A stretch of 33,424 nucleotides of DNA from Actinomycetes bacterium (GTDB lineage Bacteria; Actinomycetota; Actinomycetes; Propionibacteriales; Propionibacteriaceae): assembly GCA_023419175.1 (NCBI GenBank), contig JAEZYG010000029.1:1-33424 (forward strand), given 5' to 3'. The translations under genes and the position numbers were made by a program. The notes under the pieces were generated by a model. That model worked only from the letters and a program-made list of their open reading frames with translations. It had not been told where the DNA came from and did no database searches. Every line of letters starts with the position of its first letter. Positions within the stretch are counted from its first letter, which is position 1. Shown in pieces: positions 8,163-16,811 of the stretch.

Positions 8163-9352
8163 GCTTTATCTGCACAAGTCCTGAAGGACAAGAAGCGATC
8201 CGTCTCGCCTCCTCCTATGCTGATCTTGCCGATCTGTCACTGGCAGAAAAGATGCGTTCCATCTTCAATCCCGATGTGGTCTCGGCAGCTTTAACTCAAG
8301 TTGCTTTGCGCCGCAAAGCTGTGACCAAGCTCGGCCCTATCGCGGAGGAATTATTTTTCACCTCTCCCGGTTTGGAACAGGCAACGCGCTGGGAGGTGGC
8401 TCAATGGAAAGCCCAGCGTCTTATCGCGATGGGGGCGAAAACAGTTGACGATCTGTGCTGTGGCATCGGTATCGACGCATTGGCGTTTGTCCACGCCGGT
8501 TTGCAAGTACGAGCCTATGAACGCGACGAGATGACCGCTGAGATCGCTCAAGCGAATCTGGGGCGCTATGGCGTCGAGGTCATCTGCGCAGATGTGACAG
8601 ATCATCTTTCACAGATTGAAAAACATATAGAGCAAGGATCTGCGATCTATATTGATCCCGCACGTCGCCATGGCGGACGCAGGACGTGGCGACTCAGTGA
8701 GATATCCCCATCGTGGTCTTTCGTCCAACAGATCATCGATATGGCCGATATATGGGCGATCAAATTGGGGCCTGGAATGAGATATGACGAGATCCCTCCA
8801 GCGTGCGAAGCCAGATGGGTTAGCCATCTAGGGGATCTTGTCGAGATGAGCATCTGGTCTCACGATCGCCCAGATGAGGATCAGTCCACACACTATCGAG
8901 CGGTCATCTTGCCAGGAGAGTGCGAGGTGGAGGGAAATCCGCATGGATCTTGTCTGCCTGTAGGCGATCTGGGACGCTATATTGTTGAGCCCGATCCAGC
9001 GATTATTCGCGCTCAAGCTTTCGATATTTTCGCTGACAAGTGTTGGCTTCTAGATAGGAAGATCGCCTATCTTGCCTGCGATGAGCCGATCATCTCCCCC
9101 TATGGATATAGCTATCGGATTCTTGACGTCTTCCCCTATTCGGAAAAGAAGTTGAAAGCCTGGACGAAGGAAGCCGATATCGGAATCTTGGAGATCAAGA
9201 AACGCGGTATCGAAGCCGATCCGGCGAAATTGAGGCAGCGTTTCAAACTTGCTGGTTCTCAAAGGGCGACCATTATCATCACTCCTACCCGTCAGGGGAC
9301 GAAGGTTTTGGTGGTGGAACGCGTGTGCTCGCATAGCGAAATGGGGGATTAA
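8159..9352 (+). CDS. Class I SAM-dependent methyltransferase with THUMP-like C-terminal domain
   Basis: The 397-residue protein contains SAM-binding motif I VDDLCCGIGIDALAF from residue 97, then DPARRHGGRR from 166, reminiscent of the DPPY-type catalytic motif of nucleic-acid methyltransferases. The C-terminal segment with KKRGIEADPAKLRQRFKL matches the THUMP-like domain found in this actinobacterial family. The target is probably RNA or a nucleotide, but it is not known from the sequence. It is the last gene of the tsaE-led operon, overlaps the Nudix gene by four bases, and ends two bases before the first CIRCE element of groESL. No terminator is visible in that gap. Confidence 0.82.
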   Translation: MSFICTSPEGQEAIRLASSYADLADLSLAEKMRSIFNPDVVSAALTQVALRRKAVTKLGPIAEELFFTSPGLEQATRWEVAQWKAQRLIAMGAKTVDDLCCGIGIDALAFVHAGLQVRAYERDEMTAEIAQANLGRYGVEVICADVTDHLSQIEKHIEQGSAIYIDPARRHGGRRTWRLSEISPSWSFVQQIIDMADIWAIKLGPGMRYDEIPPACEARWVSHLGDLVEMSIWSHDRPDEDQSTHYRAVILPGECEVEGNPHGSCLPVGDLGRYIVEPDPAIIRAQAFDIFADKCWLLDRKIAYLACDEPIISPYGYSYRILDVFPYSEKKLKAWTKEADIGILEIKKRGIEADPAKLRQRFKLAGSQRATIIITPTRQGTKVLVVERVCSHSEMGD

Positions 9353-9354
9353 TT

Positions 9355-9381
9355 TTGGCACTCGGGTTGTCTGAGTGCCAA
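9355..9381 (+). promoter_or_regulatory. CIRCE operator 1 (HrcA binding site) of groESL
   Basis: TTGGCACTC at 9355-9363, a nine-base spacer, and GAGTGCCAA at 9373-9381 form a perfect 9-bp inverted repeat with the CIRCE geometry (consensus TTAGCACTC-N9-GAGTGCTAA). Each arm differs from consensus at one base, and the changes compensate. The candidate -35 box TTGTCT lies across its spacer. Confidence 0.93.
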
Positions 9382-9395
9382 AGCGGTACTAGTCT
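9367..9395 (+). promoter_or_regulatory. Candidate groESL promoter between the two CIRCE elements
   Basis: TTGTCT at 9367-9372 and TAGTCT at 9390-9395 with a 17-base spacer fit a weak sigma-70-type promoter. The -35 box is inside CIRCE 1 and the start site would fall at about 9401-9403, inside CIRCE 2. HrcA bound at either site would block polymerase. Confidence 0.5.
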
Positions 9396-9399
9396 GCTC

Positions 9400-9426
9400 A
9401 TAGCACTTAGCTACGGCGAGTGCTAG
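9400..9426 (+). promoter_or_regulatory. CIRCE operator 2 (HrcA binding site) of groESL
   Basis: ATAGCACTT at 9400-9408, a nine-base spacer, and GAGTGCTAG at 9418-9426 match CIRCE at 15 of 18 arm positions. The copy is less symmetric than the first. The two centres lie 45 bases apart, about four helical turns, which would let two HrcA dimers bind the same face. Confidence 0.88.
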
Positions 9427-9502
9427 CTGTTCGGGCGGCTCCGCGACGACGTCTGGACGGTCTACAGAAGATATGAGCTAGACAACAGAAAGGGGTTTGA
9501 AC

Positions 9503-9799
9503 GTGGCAACCACGATCAAGCCGCTCGAGGATCGCGTCCTCGTCGAGCCTCTGGAGGCTGTAACCACCACCGCTTCGGGTCTTGTCATCCCCGATACCGC
9601 TAAAGAGAAGCCGCAGGAAGGCAAAGTCGTTGCTGCTGGACCCGGTCGTGTAGACGACAAGGGTGAGCGTATCCCCATGGATGTTAAAGAAGGCGATGTC
9701 GTCATCTTCAGCAAATATGGTGGTACCGAAGTGCGCTATGACAATACCGACTACCTGCTGCTCAACGCCCGCGATATTCTCGCCGTCGTCGTCAAGTGA
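9503..9799 (+). CDS. groES: Co-chaperonin GroES
   Basis: The 98-residue protein starts ATTIKPLEDRVLVEPLEA, has the mobile-loop region TTASGLVIPDTAKEKPQEG and ends NARDILAVVVK, all standard for actinobacterial GroES. It forms the heptameric lid of GroEL. The start chosen is GTG at 9503, with an AAAGGGG site (9489-9495) 7 bases upstream. A TTG at 9497 would add two residues but lies too close to that site. The gene is preceded by two CIRCE operators and followed nine bases later by groEL, so the pair is heat-shock controlled through HrcA. Confidence 0.97.
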   Translation: MATTIKPLEDRVLVEPLEAVTTTASGLVIPDTAKEKPQEGKVVAAGPGRVDDKGERIPMDVKEGDVVIFSKYGGTEVRYDNTDYLLLNARDILAVVVK

Positions 9800-9808
9800 G
9801 GCTGATTC

Positions 9809-11401
9809 ATGGCTAAGGAATTGCTCTTTGACGAGGAAGCCCGCCGATCCTTAGAACGCGGTGTCGACACCCTCGCCAATACCGTCAAGGTCACCCTCGG
9901 TCCTAAGGGTCGCTATGTCGTTCTCGACCGTAAATTTGGCGGACCTCAGATCACCAATGATGGCGTGACCGTGGCAAAGGAAGTGGAGCTAAACGATCCC
10001 TATGAGGATCTCGGCGCCCAGCTTGCCAAGGAAGTCGCCACCAAGACCAACGATGTCGCTGGCGATGGAACCACTACCGCTACCGTTTTAGCCCAAGCTC
10101 TCGTCCACGAAGGGTTGCGCGCCGTCGCTGCAGGAGCTAACCCTGTCGGACTTAAGCGTGGTATCGACAAGGCTACAGATGCCATCGTTGATCGTCTGCG
10201 TTCGGTAGCTCGCGATGTGGAATCCACTGCCGATATGGCAAGCGTCGCTACCATTTCGTCTCGTGACGAGAAGATCGGTCAGATCATTGCTGAAGCCTTT
10301 GACAAGGTCGGTAAAGACGGTGTTATCACCGTTGAGGAATCCAATACTTTCGGAACCGAGCTGGAATTCACCGAAGGTATGCAGTTCGATAAGGGCTATA
10401 TCTCGCCCTATTTCGTTACCGATCAAGATCGTATGGAAGCTGTTCTTGACGATCCCTATATCTTGATCCACCAGGGCAAGATCAGCAATATGAACGAGCT
10501 TCTGCCGATGCTGGAGAAGGTCATTGCCGCTCACGGTCAGCTCGTCATTATCGCTGAGGATGTGGACGGCGAAGCCCTCTCCACTCTCGTGGTCAACAAG
10601 ATCCGCGGTACCTTCACATCGGTTGCCGTCAAGGCTCCTGCCTTTGGGGATCGCCGCAAGGCCATGTTGCAAGACATCGCCATTCTCACAGGCGGTGAGG
10701 TCGTCGCTCCCGAGGTCGGGCTCAAACTCGACCAGGTCGGTCTTGAGGTATTGGGACGCGCTCGCCGCGTCGTCGTCACCAAGGACAATACGACCATCGT
10801 GGACGGTGCTGGCGATCAAGCTGAGGTGAACGGTCGCGTCGAGCAGTTGCGTGCAGAGATGGAGCGCACCGATTCCGATTGGGATCGAGAGAAGCTCGCT
10901 GAGCGTGTTGCCAAGTTGGCCGGTGGGGTGTGCGTCATCAAGGTCGGTGCAGCCACTGAGGTGGAACTCAATGAGAAGAAGCATCGAATTGAAGATGCCG
11001 TCTCGGCAACCCGTGCAGCAATTGAAGAGGGTATCGTCGCTGGTGGCGGTGCTGCTCTCGTCCATGCTGCTGCCGCTCTCGATTCTCTCGAAGGCGCCGA
11101 TCATGATGAGCAGGTTGGTATTCAGACTGTCCGCAAGGCTGTCGTTGAACCGTTGCGCTGGATTGCCGAGAATGGTGGACAGCCCGGATATGTGATCGTC
11201 GCTAAGGTCGCCGATATGGGTGACGATGAGGGCTATAACGCCAAGACGGACGAATATGTCAACCTTATGGAAGCCGGCGTCATCGACCCGGTCAAGGTGA
11301 CCCGTTCCGCTTTGGCAAACGCCGCTTCGATCGCCTCCTTGCTTCTGACCACAGAGACTTTGGTTGTCAACAAGGTTGAAGACGAAGAAAACGATAAGTG
11401 A
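9809..11401 (+). CDS. groEL: Chaperonin GroEL
   Basis: This full-length 530-residue 60-kDa chaperonin has KVTLGPKGR, the ATP-binding GDGTTTATVL, the EEGIVAGGGAAL segment, and the YNAKTDEYVNLMEAGVIDP equatorial region. It folds proteins in the cytoplasm with GroES. The C-terminus ends VVNKVEDEENDK, an acidic tail without the Gly-Gly-Met repeats of most GroELs and without the His-rich tail of mycobacterial GroEL1. Whether the genome has a second groEL, as many actinobacteria do, cannot be seen here. Antisense frames across the gene, including a 338-codon one, are codon-bias shadows. Confidence 0.97.
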   Translation: MAKELLFDEEARRSLERGVDTLANTVKVTLGPKGRYVVLDRKFGGPQITNDGVTVAKEVELNDPYEDLGAQLAKEVATKTNDVAGDGTTTATVLAQALVHEGLRAVAAGANPVGLKRGIDKATDAIVDRLRSVARDVESTADMASVATISSRDEKIGQIIAEAFDKVGKDGVITVEESNTFGTELEFTEGMQFDKGYISPYFVTDQDRMEAVLDDPYILIHQGKISNMNELLPMLEKVIAAHGQLVIIAEDVDGEALSTLVVNKIRGTFTSVAVKAPAFGDRRKAMLQDIAILTGGEVVAPEVGLKLDQVGLEVLGRARRVVVTKDNTTIVDGAGDQAEVNGRVEQLRAEMERTDSDWDREKLAERVAKLAGGVCVIKVGAATEVELNEKKHRIEDAVSATRAAIEEGIVAGGGAALVHAAAALDSLEGADHDEQVGIQTVRKAVVEPLRWIAENGGQPGYVIVAKVADMGDDEGYNAKTDEYVNLMEAGVIDPVKVTRSALANAASIASLLLTTETLVVNKVEDEENDK

Positions 11402-11425
11402 GCATAGACTGCTCTATCGCTCACA

Positions 11426-11458
11426 GGCGGGATCTGCATGGCAGATCCCGCCTTTTTT
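11426..11458 (+). terminator. Strong rho-independent terminator of groESL
   Basis: A perfect 12-bp stem (11426-11437 with 11441-11452, GGCGGGATCTGC on the left), a three-base ATG loop, and six T residues at 11453-11458 lie 25 bases after the groEL stop. Confidence 0.95.
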
Positions 11459-11603
11459 GTCCAATAATTCCTTCTTGCAGCGCATTCATTGTGATAGGCA
11501 TCTAGAATGTATGAATTCGATGCGATCCTTGCATATCGCAAGCTGAGAATCCTCATAGACTCTTGAGACAGGAATCGTCCATGAACTAGGAGTGATAAGG
11601 CGC

Positions 11604-11616
11604 TAAAATCATGCTG
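11604..11616 (+). promoter_or_regulatory. Candidate -10 box for a leaderless mannosyltransferase transcript
   Basis: TAAAAT at 11604-11609 lies six bases before the GTG start codon at 11616, so transcription would begin on or next to the start codon. No ribosome-binding site is at a working distance. The -35 region (ATGAAC at 11581-11586, 17-base spacer) is weak. Confidence 0.45.
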
Positions 11617-13040
11617 TGCTTCGAGCGTCCCGTCCCATCATCATCGGCTTTATCGCAAGCTGCTTTCTCTCGCTTTCGGGATGGTTAGCTTCTCCATGGG
11701 GTCTAGGATTTAGCGGACGCCACCAACCGTGGCAGATCATCGCTGTTCATACTTTAAGCGCCCTGATCGGAGTCGCTGGTTATCTATGGGCGTGGATCTC
11801 AATACGGCATGGGGATAAATCCTTATTACGGACGGCTTTTATCTGGTGGGTCATCCCTTTGATGATATGTCCGCCTCTCTTCTCCAAAGATGTCTATGCC
11901 TATATGGAACAGGGATGGATCGTTGTCCGTGGAGCAAATCCCTATCAGATGGGTCTCGATATTCTCGCCGGCCCCTTCGGCGGATATGTCGATTCCTATT
12001 GGAAATATACGACCAGCGTCTATCCTCCTCTCGCGCTGTGGATACAGTCCTTGATCGTTACCTTCGGAGGATATAACCCCATAGCGACGATGCTCATGAT
12101 GCGCATTCCTTGTCTCGTCAGCGTCCTCGTCGCCTCGTATAGTCTGAGCAAAGCCGCTCATAGGGTGAACAATGACTATGATCTGTGGACGATGTTGCTC
12201 AATCCGATCAGCGTCATCATCCTTATCGGAGGGATCCACAACGATGCATGGGCTATGGCGCTAGCCTCTGTTGCTATCGCACTATCAACCTATCGGTGGG
12301 GATGGATTCTCTCATCCGCTTTGGTGGGGGCGGCGATGGCGATTAAACAGCCTCTCGGAGTGGCTCTAATCGCAGTGGTAGCAGCCGCTGTCCTATCGCA
12401 GCACTACCGTGTTCATCCCGATAGACTCAGCGGACATATGAGCTGGACATCCTTCATACGGGCAGGATTACCTATCTCTGTCGGAAGCTTGATAATCACT
12501 TTGGTCACATTCGCTCTCATCCATCTGCCTTTTGGGTGGGGGAGCGGATGGGCTCATGCGACGGGAAGTCCCTATAGCACTGGCTCGCAATCTGTTACGA
12601 ATGGGATCGTCACAGTATTGAGATGGACTTTGGGAATTCCAAATTGGCGTGGCTACGCTCTGGTTTCTCCCGTCATCTTGGCTATAGGTGCGGCGTTGAT
12701 CGGTGTGATTATCGTCATATCTGTCAGACGTCATCCTCTCGCTACGAGCGGTTGGGCATTGACAATCATCGCTTTGTGCTGGCCGAGTTTGCAATCGTGG
12801 TATCTCGGCTGGGGTCTTCCGATGGTGGCAGCCTACAACTATTCCCCTGTGGGAAGACGTGTTGTCATCGCAGCGTCCAGTTATTTCACTATCATCGCAG
12901 CATTGATGGAAAACGCCACCTTGCCCATCTTTGTCGCTCAGCTGCTCTCTTTCATCGTCTGCCTAGCTATATGGAAATATCATGATTCTTTCTTAAAATC
13001 TGCCGTTATGCTGAGCACAAAGCATTCATGTGAGGAATAA
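11616..13040 (+). CDS. mptB: Polyprenol-phosphate-mannose-dependent alpha-mannosyltransferase (MptB-like)
   Basis: The 474-residue protein has about ten to twelve hydrophobic membrane segments. It carries KDVYAYMEQG at 91-100 followed by GANPYQMG, the GT-C type loop with acidic catalytic residue seen in MptA/MptB proteins of mycolic and related actinobacteria. These enzymes extend the alpha-1,6-mannan backbone of lipomannan on the outer membrane face using decaprenyl-phosphomannose. MptA and MptB cannot be separated with certainty by eye, so the symbol is tentative. The GTG start is inferred from the reading frame and the nearby -10 box. An ATG at 11611 is out of frame. The end overlaps the earliest possible guaB start. 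Confidence 0.78.
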   Translation: MLRASRPIIIGFIASCFLSLSGWLASPWGLGFSGRHQPWQIIAVHTLSALIGVAGYLWAWISIRHGDKSLLRTAFIWWVIPLMICPPLFSKDVYAYMEQGWIVVRGANPYQMGLDILAGPFGGYVDSYWKYTTSVYPPLALWIQSLIVTFGGYNPIATMLMMRIPCLVSVLVASYSLSKAAHRVNNDYDLWTMLLNPISVIILIGGIHNDAWAMALASVAIALSTYRWGWILSSALVGAAMAIKQPLGVALIAVVAAAVLSQHYRVHPDRLSGHMSWTSFIRAGLPISVGSLIITLVTFALIHLPFGWGSGWAHATGSPYSTGSQSVTNGIVTVLRWTLGIPNWRGYALVSPVILAIGAALIGVIIVISVRRHPLATSGWALTIIALCWPSLQSWYLGWGLPMVAAYNYSPVGRRVVIAASSYFTIIAALMENATLPIFVAQLLSFIVCLAIWKYHDSFLKSAVMLSTKHSCEE

Positions 13041-13044
13041 GACT

Positions 13045-14565
13045 GTGTATGAAGATCGAGATGCTATGAGTATCGATGAAAAATTCTCTACTCTCGGATT
13101 GACCTTTGATGATGTTCTTTTGGAACCCCGTCAATCCGATGTCATCCCCAGCGAGGTCAATACCCAAGCGAGGGTGAGCCGCAATATCACTTTGAATGTT
13201 CCCTTCCTTTCAGCTGCGATGGATACCGTCACGGAGCAGCGTATGGCGATCGCGATGGCTCGTGAAGGAGGTATGGGCATTTTGCATCGCAATTTGTCCA
13301 TTGAAGATCAAGCCCGCATGGTCGATCAGGTGAAACGCTCTGAAGCTGGCATGATCGATGAACCGATCACGATCAGTCCTCATGCGACCATCGCAGATGC
13401 CGATGAGCTATGTGCGCGCTATCGCATTTCAGGTATTCCTGTCGTGGAAGATGATATGAAATTAGTCGGTATCATTACCAACCGCGATATGCGTTTCGAA
13501 ACCGATCCGAAGCGTCTAGTGCGCGATGTCATGACCCCTATGCCTCTGATCACCGCTCCGCGGGGAATTGCACAAGACGATGCTTTGGCTCTTTTGGCGA
13601 AACACAAGATCGAAAAGCTCCCTCTTGTCGATTCCAGCGGACGCCTATGCGGTCTTATCACTTTGAAAGACTTCGTGAAATCGGATAAATATCCCAATGC
13701 TTGCAAAGATGAACAGGGGCGTTTGAGGGTAGGTGCCGCTGTCGGCGTCTTTGGAGATGCATGGGATCGGGCGATGGCTCTGATCGAGCAGAATGTCGAC
13801 CTTCTAGTAGTCGATACCGCTCACGGACATTCCAAAGCCGAAATTGAATTTATTGCGCGTTTGAAGAAGGAATCGGCAGCTAAAGATGTCGATATCTTGG
13901 GAGGTAATGTCGCCACCTATGAGGCAGCAAAAGCTTTGATTGAAGCGGGAGCAGATGGGATCAAGGTTGGAGTCGGGCCTGGATCGATCTGTACCACGCG
14001 TGTCGTAGCCGGAGTGGGAGTCCCCCAAATCACCGCGATTTACAATGCTGCGCGTGCCGCCCGTCCAGCAGGTGTTCCTGTTATAGGAGATGGAGGATTG
14101 CAGTATTCAGGCGATACCGCAAAAGCCATCGTTGCGGGAGCCGATACTGTCATGCTCGGCTCTTTACTCGCCGGTTGCGATGAAAGCCCTGGCGAATTGG
14201 TCTTTATCAACGGGAAACAGTACAAATCCTATCGCGGTATGGGATCTTTGGGTGCGATGGCTACTCGCGGACGTCATATGTCCTATTCTAAAGATCGCTA
14301 TTTCCAAGCCGATGTGACAAGCAATGACAAGATCATCCCCGAGGGGATTGAAGGTCAAGTTCCCTATCGTGGGCCTTTAGGACAGATGCTCTATCAGTTG
14401 ACAGGCGGATTGCATCAGTCGATGTTCTACTGTGGAGCTCGTACCATTGAGCAATTGCAAAACAATGGACGGTTCATCCGCATCACAGCGGCTGGCTTGC
14501 GTGAATCCCATCCTCACGATATTCAAATGACCGCTGAAGCTCCCAATTACGCTTCAAAATCTTAA
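13045..14565 (+). CDS. guaB: Inosine-5'-monophosphate dehydrogenase
   Basis: The enzyme oxidises IMP to XMP, the committed step of GMP synthesis. The protein has the (beta/alpha)8 core starting LTFDDVLLEPRQSDVIPSEV, an inserted pair of CBS domains (about residues 95-210), the catalytic loop GVGPGSICTTR with its cysteine, GDGGLQYSGD, the YRGMGSLGAM phosphate-binding segment and EGQVPYRGPL of the flap. The start is uncertain: GTG at 13030 (511 residues, overlapping mptB), GTG at 13045 (506; GAGGAA eight bases upstream), or ATG at 13066 (499). I chose 13045 for its ribosome-binding site. A TATGCT at 13007-13012 inside the mptB end may be a -10 box. Confidence 0.96.
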   Translation: MYEDRDAMSIDEKFSTLGLTFDDVLLEPRQSDVIPSEVNTQARVSRNITLNVPFLSAAMDTVTEQRMAIAMAREGGMGILHRNLSIEDQARMVDQVKRSEAGMIDEPITISPHATIADADELCARYRISGIPVVEDDMKLVGIITNRDMRFETDPKRLVRDVMTPMPLITAPRGIAQDDALALLAKHKIEKLPLVDSSGRLCGLITLKDFVKSDKYPNACKDEQGRLRVGAAVGVFGDAWDRAMALIEQNVDLLVVDTAHGHSKAEIEFIARLKKESAAKDVDILGGNVATYEAAKALIEAGADGIKVGVGPGSICTTRVVAGVGVPQITAIYNAARAARPAGVPVIGDGGLQYSGDTAKAIVAGADTVMLGSLLAGCDESPGELVFINGKQYKSYRGMGSLGAMATRGRHMSYSKDRYFQADVTSNDKIIPEGIEGQVPYRGPLGQMLYQLTGGLHQSMFYCGARTIEQLQNNGRFIRITAAGLRESHPHDIQMTAEAPNYASKS

Positions 14566-14578
14566 ATACCAAAAATAA

Positions 14579-14603
14579 AGAGGGGCGGATCAACCGCCCC
14601 TCT
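14579..14603. terminator. Bidirectional terminator between guaB and the membrane protein gene
   Basis: AGAGGGGCGG at 14579-14588 pairs perfectly with CCGCCCCTCT at 14594-14603 around a five-base loop. On the minus strand the stem is followed by TTTATTTTTGG, a good T-tract for the opposing gene. On the plus strand only TTGG follows. Both converging genes end within 15 bases of it. Confidence 0.88.
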
Positions 14604-14615
14604 TGGTCTATGAGA

Positions 14616-15578
14616 TCACAGATAGGATCCTGGCTGAGGAGGACTAAGACGGCGACGTACGTCCAGATAATGTACGGCAAAAAACGTCGCCTGAAGTGGT
14701 GCAGAGATAATCGCGATGATCTGACCGAGGATCGTGCTGATAAGAGATGATGCCAGCATTGAACTTACAACAGCTCCGAAGAAAGCTAGGCTCTCCTCGT
14801 CTGTAGCGAATGAGCCAGGAGCGTTATTGAATTCATTGATTGTGCCGATAGAGAAGAAGCCGAGGACACCCTCTATGAGAGAGACGCATAGTCCGGTGAC
14901 GATGCCGAGTGCGATTAAAAACGCTACACAGTAGCCGATCGTGCGCCACATATTGGCTTTGGTGATCTCCCATGCTCGGCGGTAGGCAGTGAAACCGCTG
15001 ACATTCTCAATTGCACAGATGGAAGGTGCAATGAGAAAACGCAGAGACATGACGAACAGAAATACGGTGACTATGACGCCTATGAAGATTAAGACCCAGG
15101 AAGCCTTGTCGATAAGAGTAGCCAGCACGGCAAAGATGCCAAAAATAACGACGATGGCGACATTGACGCAGATAGAGGCGATCGTCAAGCCAAAAGCACG
15201 TTTCCAAATGGAGCGATCTGCAAAAAGACGACCCAGCGAGATAGCATGTCCACTTTGATCTGTTCCTACAGTATTCTGAGCGCTCAAAATGGAGACGAGT
15301 TGATTCATCACAAGAGAGAAGATGCCGACCAGGATAAGAGCTAATAGATAGAGTCCAATCGAGATCGGAATGCCAGCTGAATCTTGAGAGGCGATGAACG
15401 TGGTGACGATGATCCCCCCAACGGCAAGGGTCAACGCGGCGATGATCAAACCGGGCAACAAAGGCAACAGGCCGATGAAGAAGAAGGTTTTAAAACCGCG
15501 AGAAAATACTTTGAGAGTCGACTCAAAGGTATCGCCTAAGCCGAGAGGTCTCATGGGGATAAGAGGTGTTTGTGCCAT
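14616..15578 (-). CDS. Multi-spanning membrane protein (glycerophosphoryl diester phosphodiesterase membrane-domain type)
   Basis: The 320-residue protein has about six hydrophobic segments (near residues 33-60, 72-95, 130-155, 160-185, 210-235 and 265-290). It begins with the IPMRPLGLGDTFESTLKVF motif common to actinobacterial proteins annotated with the GPDP membrane domain. The middle FTAYRRAWEITKANMWR amphipathic segment is also typical. No catalytic phosphodiesterase domain is present, so no enzyme activity should be assumed; the role is unknown. It is a single gene on the minus strand between guaB and guaB3. The ATG start follows the guaB3 side with little space for a promoter (128 bases shared with the divergent guaB3). 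Confidence 0.75.
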   Translation of the reverse strand: MAQTPLIPMRPLGLGDTFESTLKVFSRGFKTFFFIGLLPLLPGLIIAALTLAVGGIIVTTFIASQDSAGIPISIGLYLLALILVGIFSLVMNQLVSILSAQNTVGTDQSGHAISLGRLFADRSIWKRAFGLTIASICVNVAIVVIFGIFAVLATLIDKASWVLIFIGVIVTVFLFVMSLRFLIAPSICAIENVSGFTAYRRAWEITKANMWRTIGYCVAFLIALGIVTGLCVSLIEGVLGFFSIGTINEFNNAPGSFATDEESLAFFGAVVSSMLASSLISTILGQIIAIISAPLQATFFAVHYLDVRRRLSPPQPGSYL

Positions 15579-15706
15579 GAAGCCATACTATCTAGCTTTG
15601 AGATCGACAATAGGGAAAAAGAAAATTGTGGTTAGCAACCTTATGTGAACTCGCCCCTTTGATCCTCAAGCGACTAGATTGGTGGTGATTCACAAGAAGG
15701 AGTGGC

Positions 15707-16810
15707 ATGTACGATATCGGACGCAGCAAGCGAGCGGAAAGAGCTTTTACCCTAGATGACGTCGCCATCATGCCGACGCGTCGCACTCGAGGAACCGAAA
15801 CGGTTGATCTTTCCTGGAAAATCGATGCTTTGACCTTCGATTTTCCTTTGATGGCCGCTCCAATGGATTCTGTTATGAGCCCTCAAACGGCGATCGCATT
15901 TGGAAAACTTGGCGGTCTGGGTGTGCTCAATCTCGAGGGTCTGTGGACACGCTACGATGACCCCCTCCCTATCTTGGAACGCTTATCCACCATCGATGAT
16001 CCGCGCGAGGCGACGGTGGAGATGCAACGTCTCTACGCTGAGCCGATCAAAGCCGAGTTGATCGCTGAACGCCTTGATCTCATCCGTCAAGCCGGTGTTC
16101 CCGTTGCCGGTTCCCTAAGTCCTCATAGCGCTCAACAATTTGCCGATGTGATCGATAAGGTGGGCATGGATTTCTTCGTCATCAGAGGAACAGCGGTAAG
16201 CGCTCAACATGTCTCCGATATCGAAACGCCTCTCGATTTGGCAACGTTCATCTACGAACTCGACGTTCCTGTGATTGTAGGAGGATGCGCCACCTATCAA
16301 ACTGCCCTTCACCTGATGAGAACAGGGGCTGCTGGAGTTTTGGTCGGCTTTGGAGGAGCGTCCTCATCGATGAACCGTCAAGTTCTCGGTATAGAAGTGC
16401 CCATGGCGACAGCGATTGCCGATGTGGCGGCAGCTCGCCGAGATTATCTGGACGAATCGGGTGGACGCTATGTCCATGTGATTGCGGATGGGGCGATGGG
16501 ATCATCTGGAGATATCGTCAAGGCTCTAGCCTGTGGTGCAGATGCCGCTATGATCGGTTCTCCTCTTGCGCGAGCCGATGAAGCTCCTGGGCGCGGGTGG
16601 CATTGGGGTGCAGAGGCATGGCATGAATCCTTACCACGCGGACGTCGTGTCCACTTCGATAGCGTCGGCTCTTTGGAAGAAATCGTGCACGGACCTTCCC
16701 ATAGCCCCGAGGGGACGATGAATATCGTCGGGGCTTTACGGCGTGCTTTAGCATCGACAGGATATACCGATATCAAGGCGTTTCAGCGTATTGAATTGAT
16801 CGTTCACTGA
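15707..16810 (+). CDS. guaB3: GuaB3-family IMP dehydrogenase-related protein
   Basis: The 367-residue protein has the IMPDH barrel start RAFTLDDVAIMPTRRTRGTE and DFPLMAAPMDSVMSP but no CBS domains. The loop equivalent to the IMPDH catalytic site reads GFGGASSSMNRQVLG, without cysteine. This is the GuaB3 clade of actinobacteria and cyanobacteria; members of it have been proposed to act as GMP reductases. IMP dehydrogenase activity is therefore unlikely, and a purine salvage role is inferred. The ATG at 15707 has an AAGAAGGAG site seven bases upstream. It sits 1.1 kb from guaB and 1.9 kb from guaA, a guanine nucleotide cluster, and is one base ahead of a chorismate mutase gene. Confidence 0.93.
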   Translation: MYDIGRSKRAERAFTLDDVAIMPTRRTRGTETVDLSWKIDALTFDFPLMAAPMDSVMSPQTAIAFGKLGGLGVLNLEGLWTRYDDPLPILERLSTIDDPREATVEMQRLYAEPIKAELIAERLDLIRQAGVPVAGSLSPHSAQQFADVIDKVGMDFFVIRGTAVSAQHVSDIETPLDLATFIYELDVPVIVGGCATYQTALHLMRTGAAGVLVGFGGASSSMNRQVLGIEVPMATAIADVAAARRDYLDESGGRYVHVIADGAMGSSGDIVKALACGADAAMIGSPLARADEAPGRGWHWGAEAWHESLPRGRRVHFDSVGSLEEIVHGPSHSPEGTMNIVGALRRALASTGYTDIKAFQRIELIVH

Positions 16811-16811
16811 T

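Noticed and set aside
10088..11104. 338-codon open frame antisense to groEL
   Set aside because: It lies wholly inside groEL, has no ribosome-binding site or recognisable domain, and long antisense frames are a usual effect of groEL codon bias.
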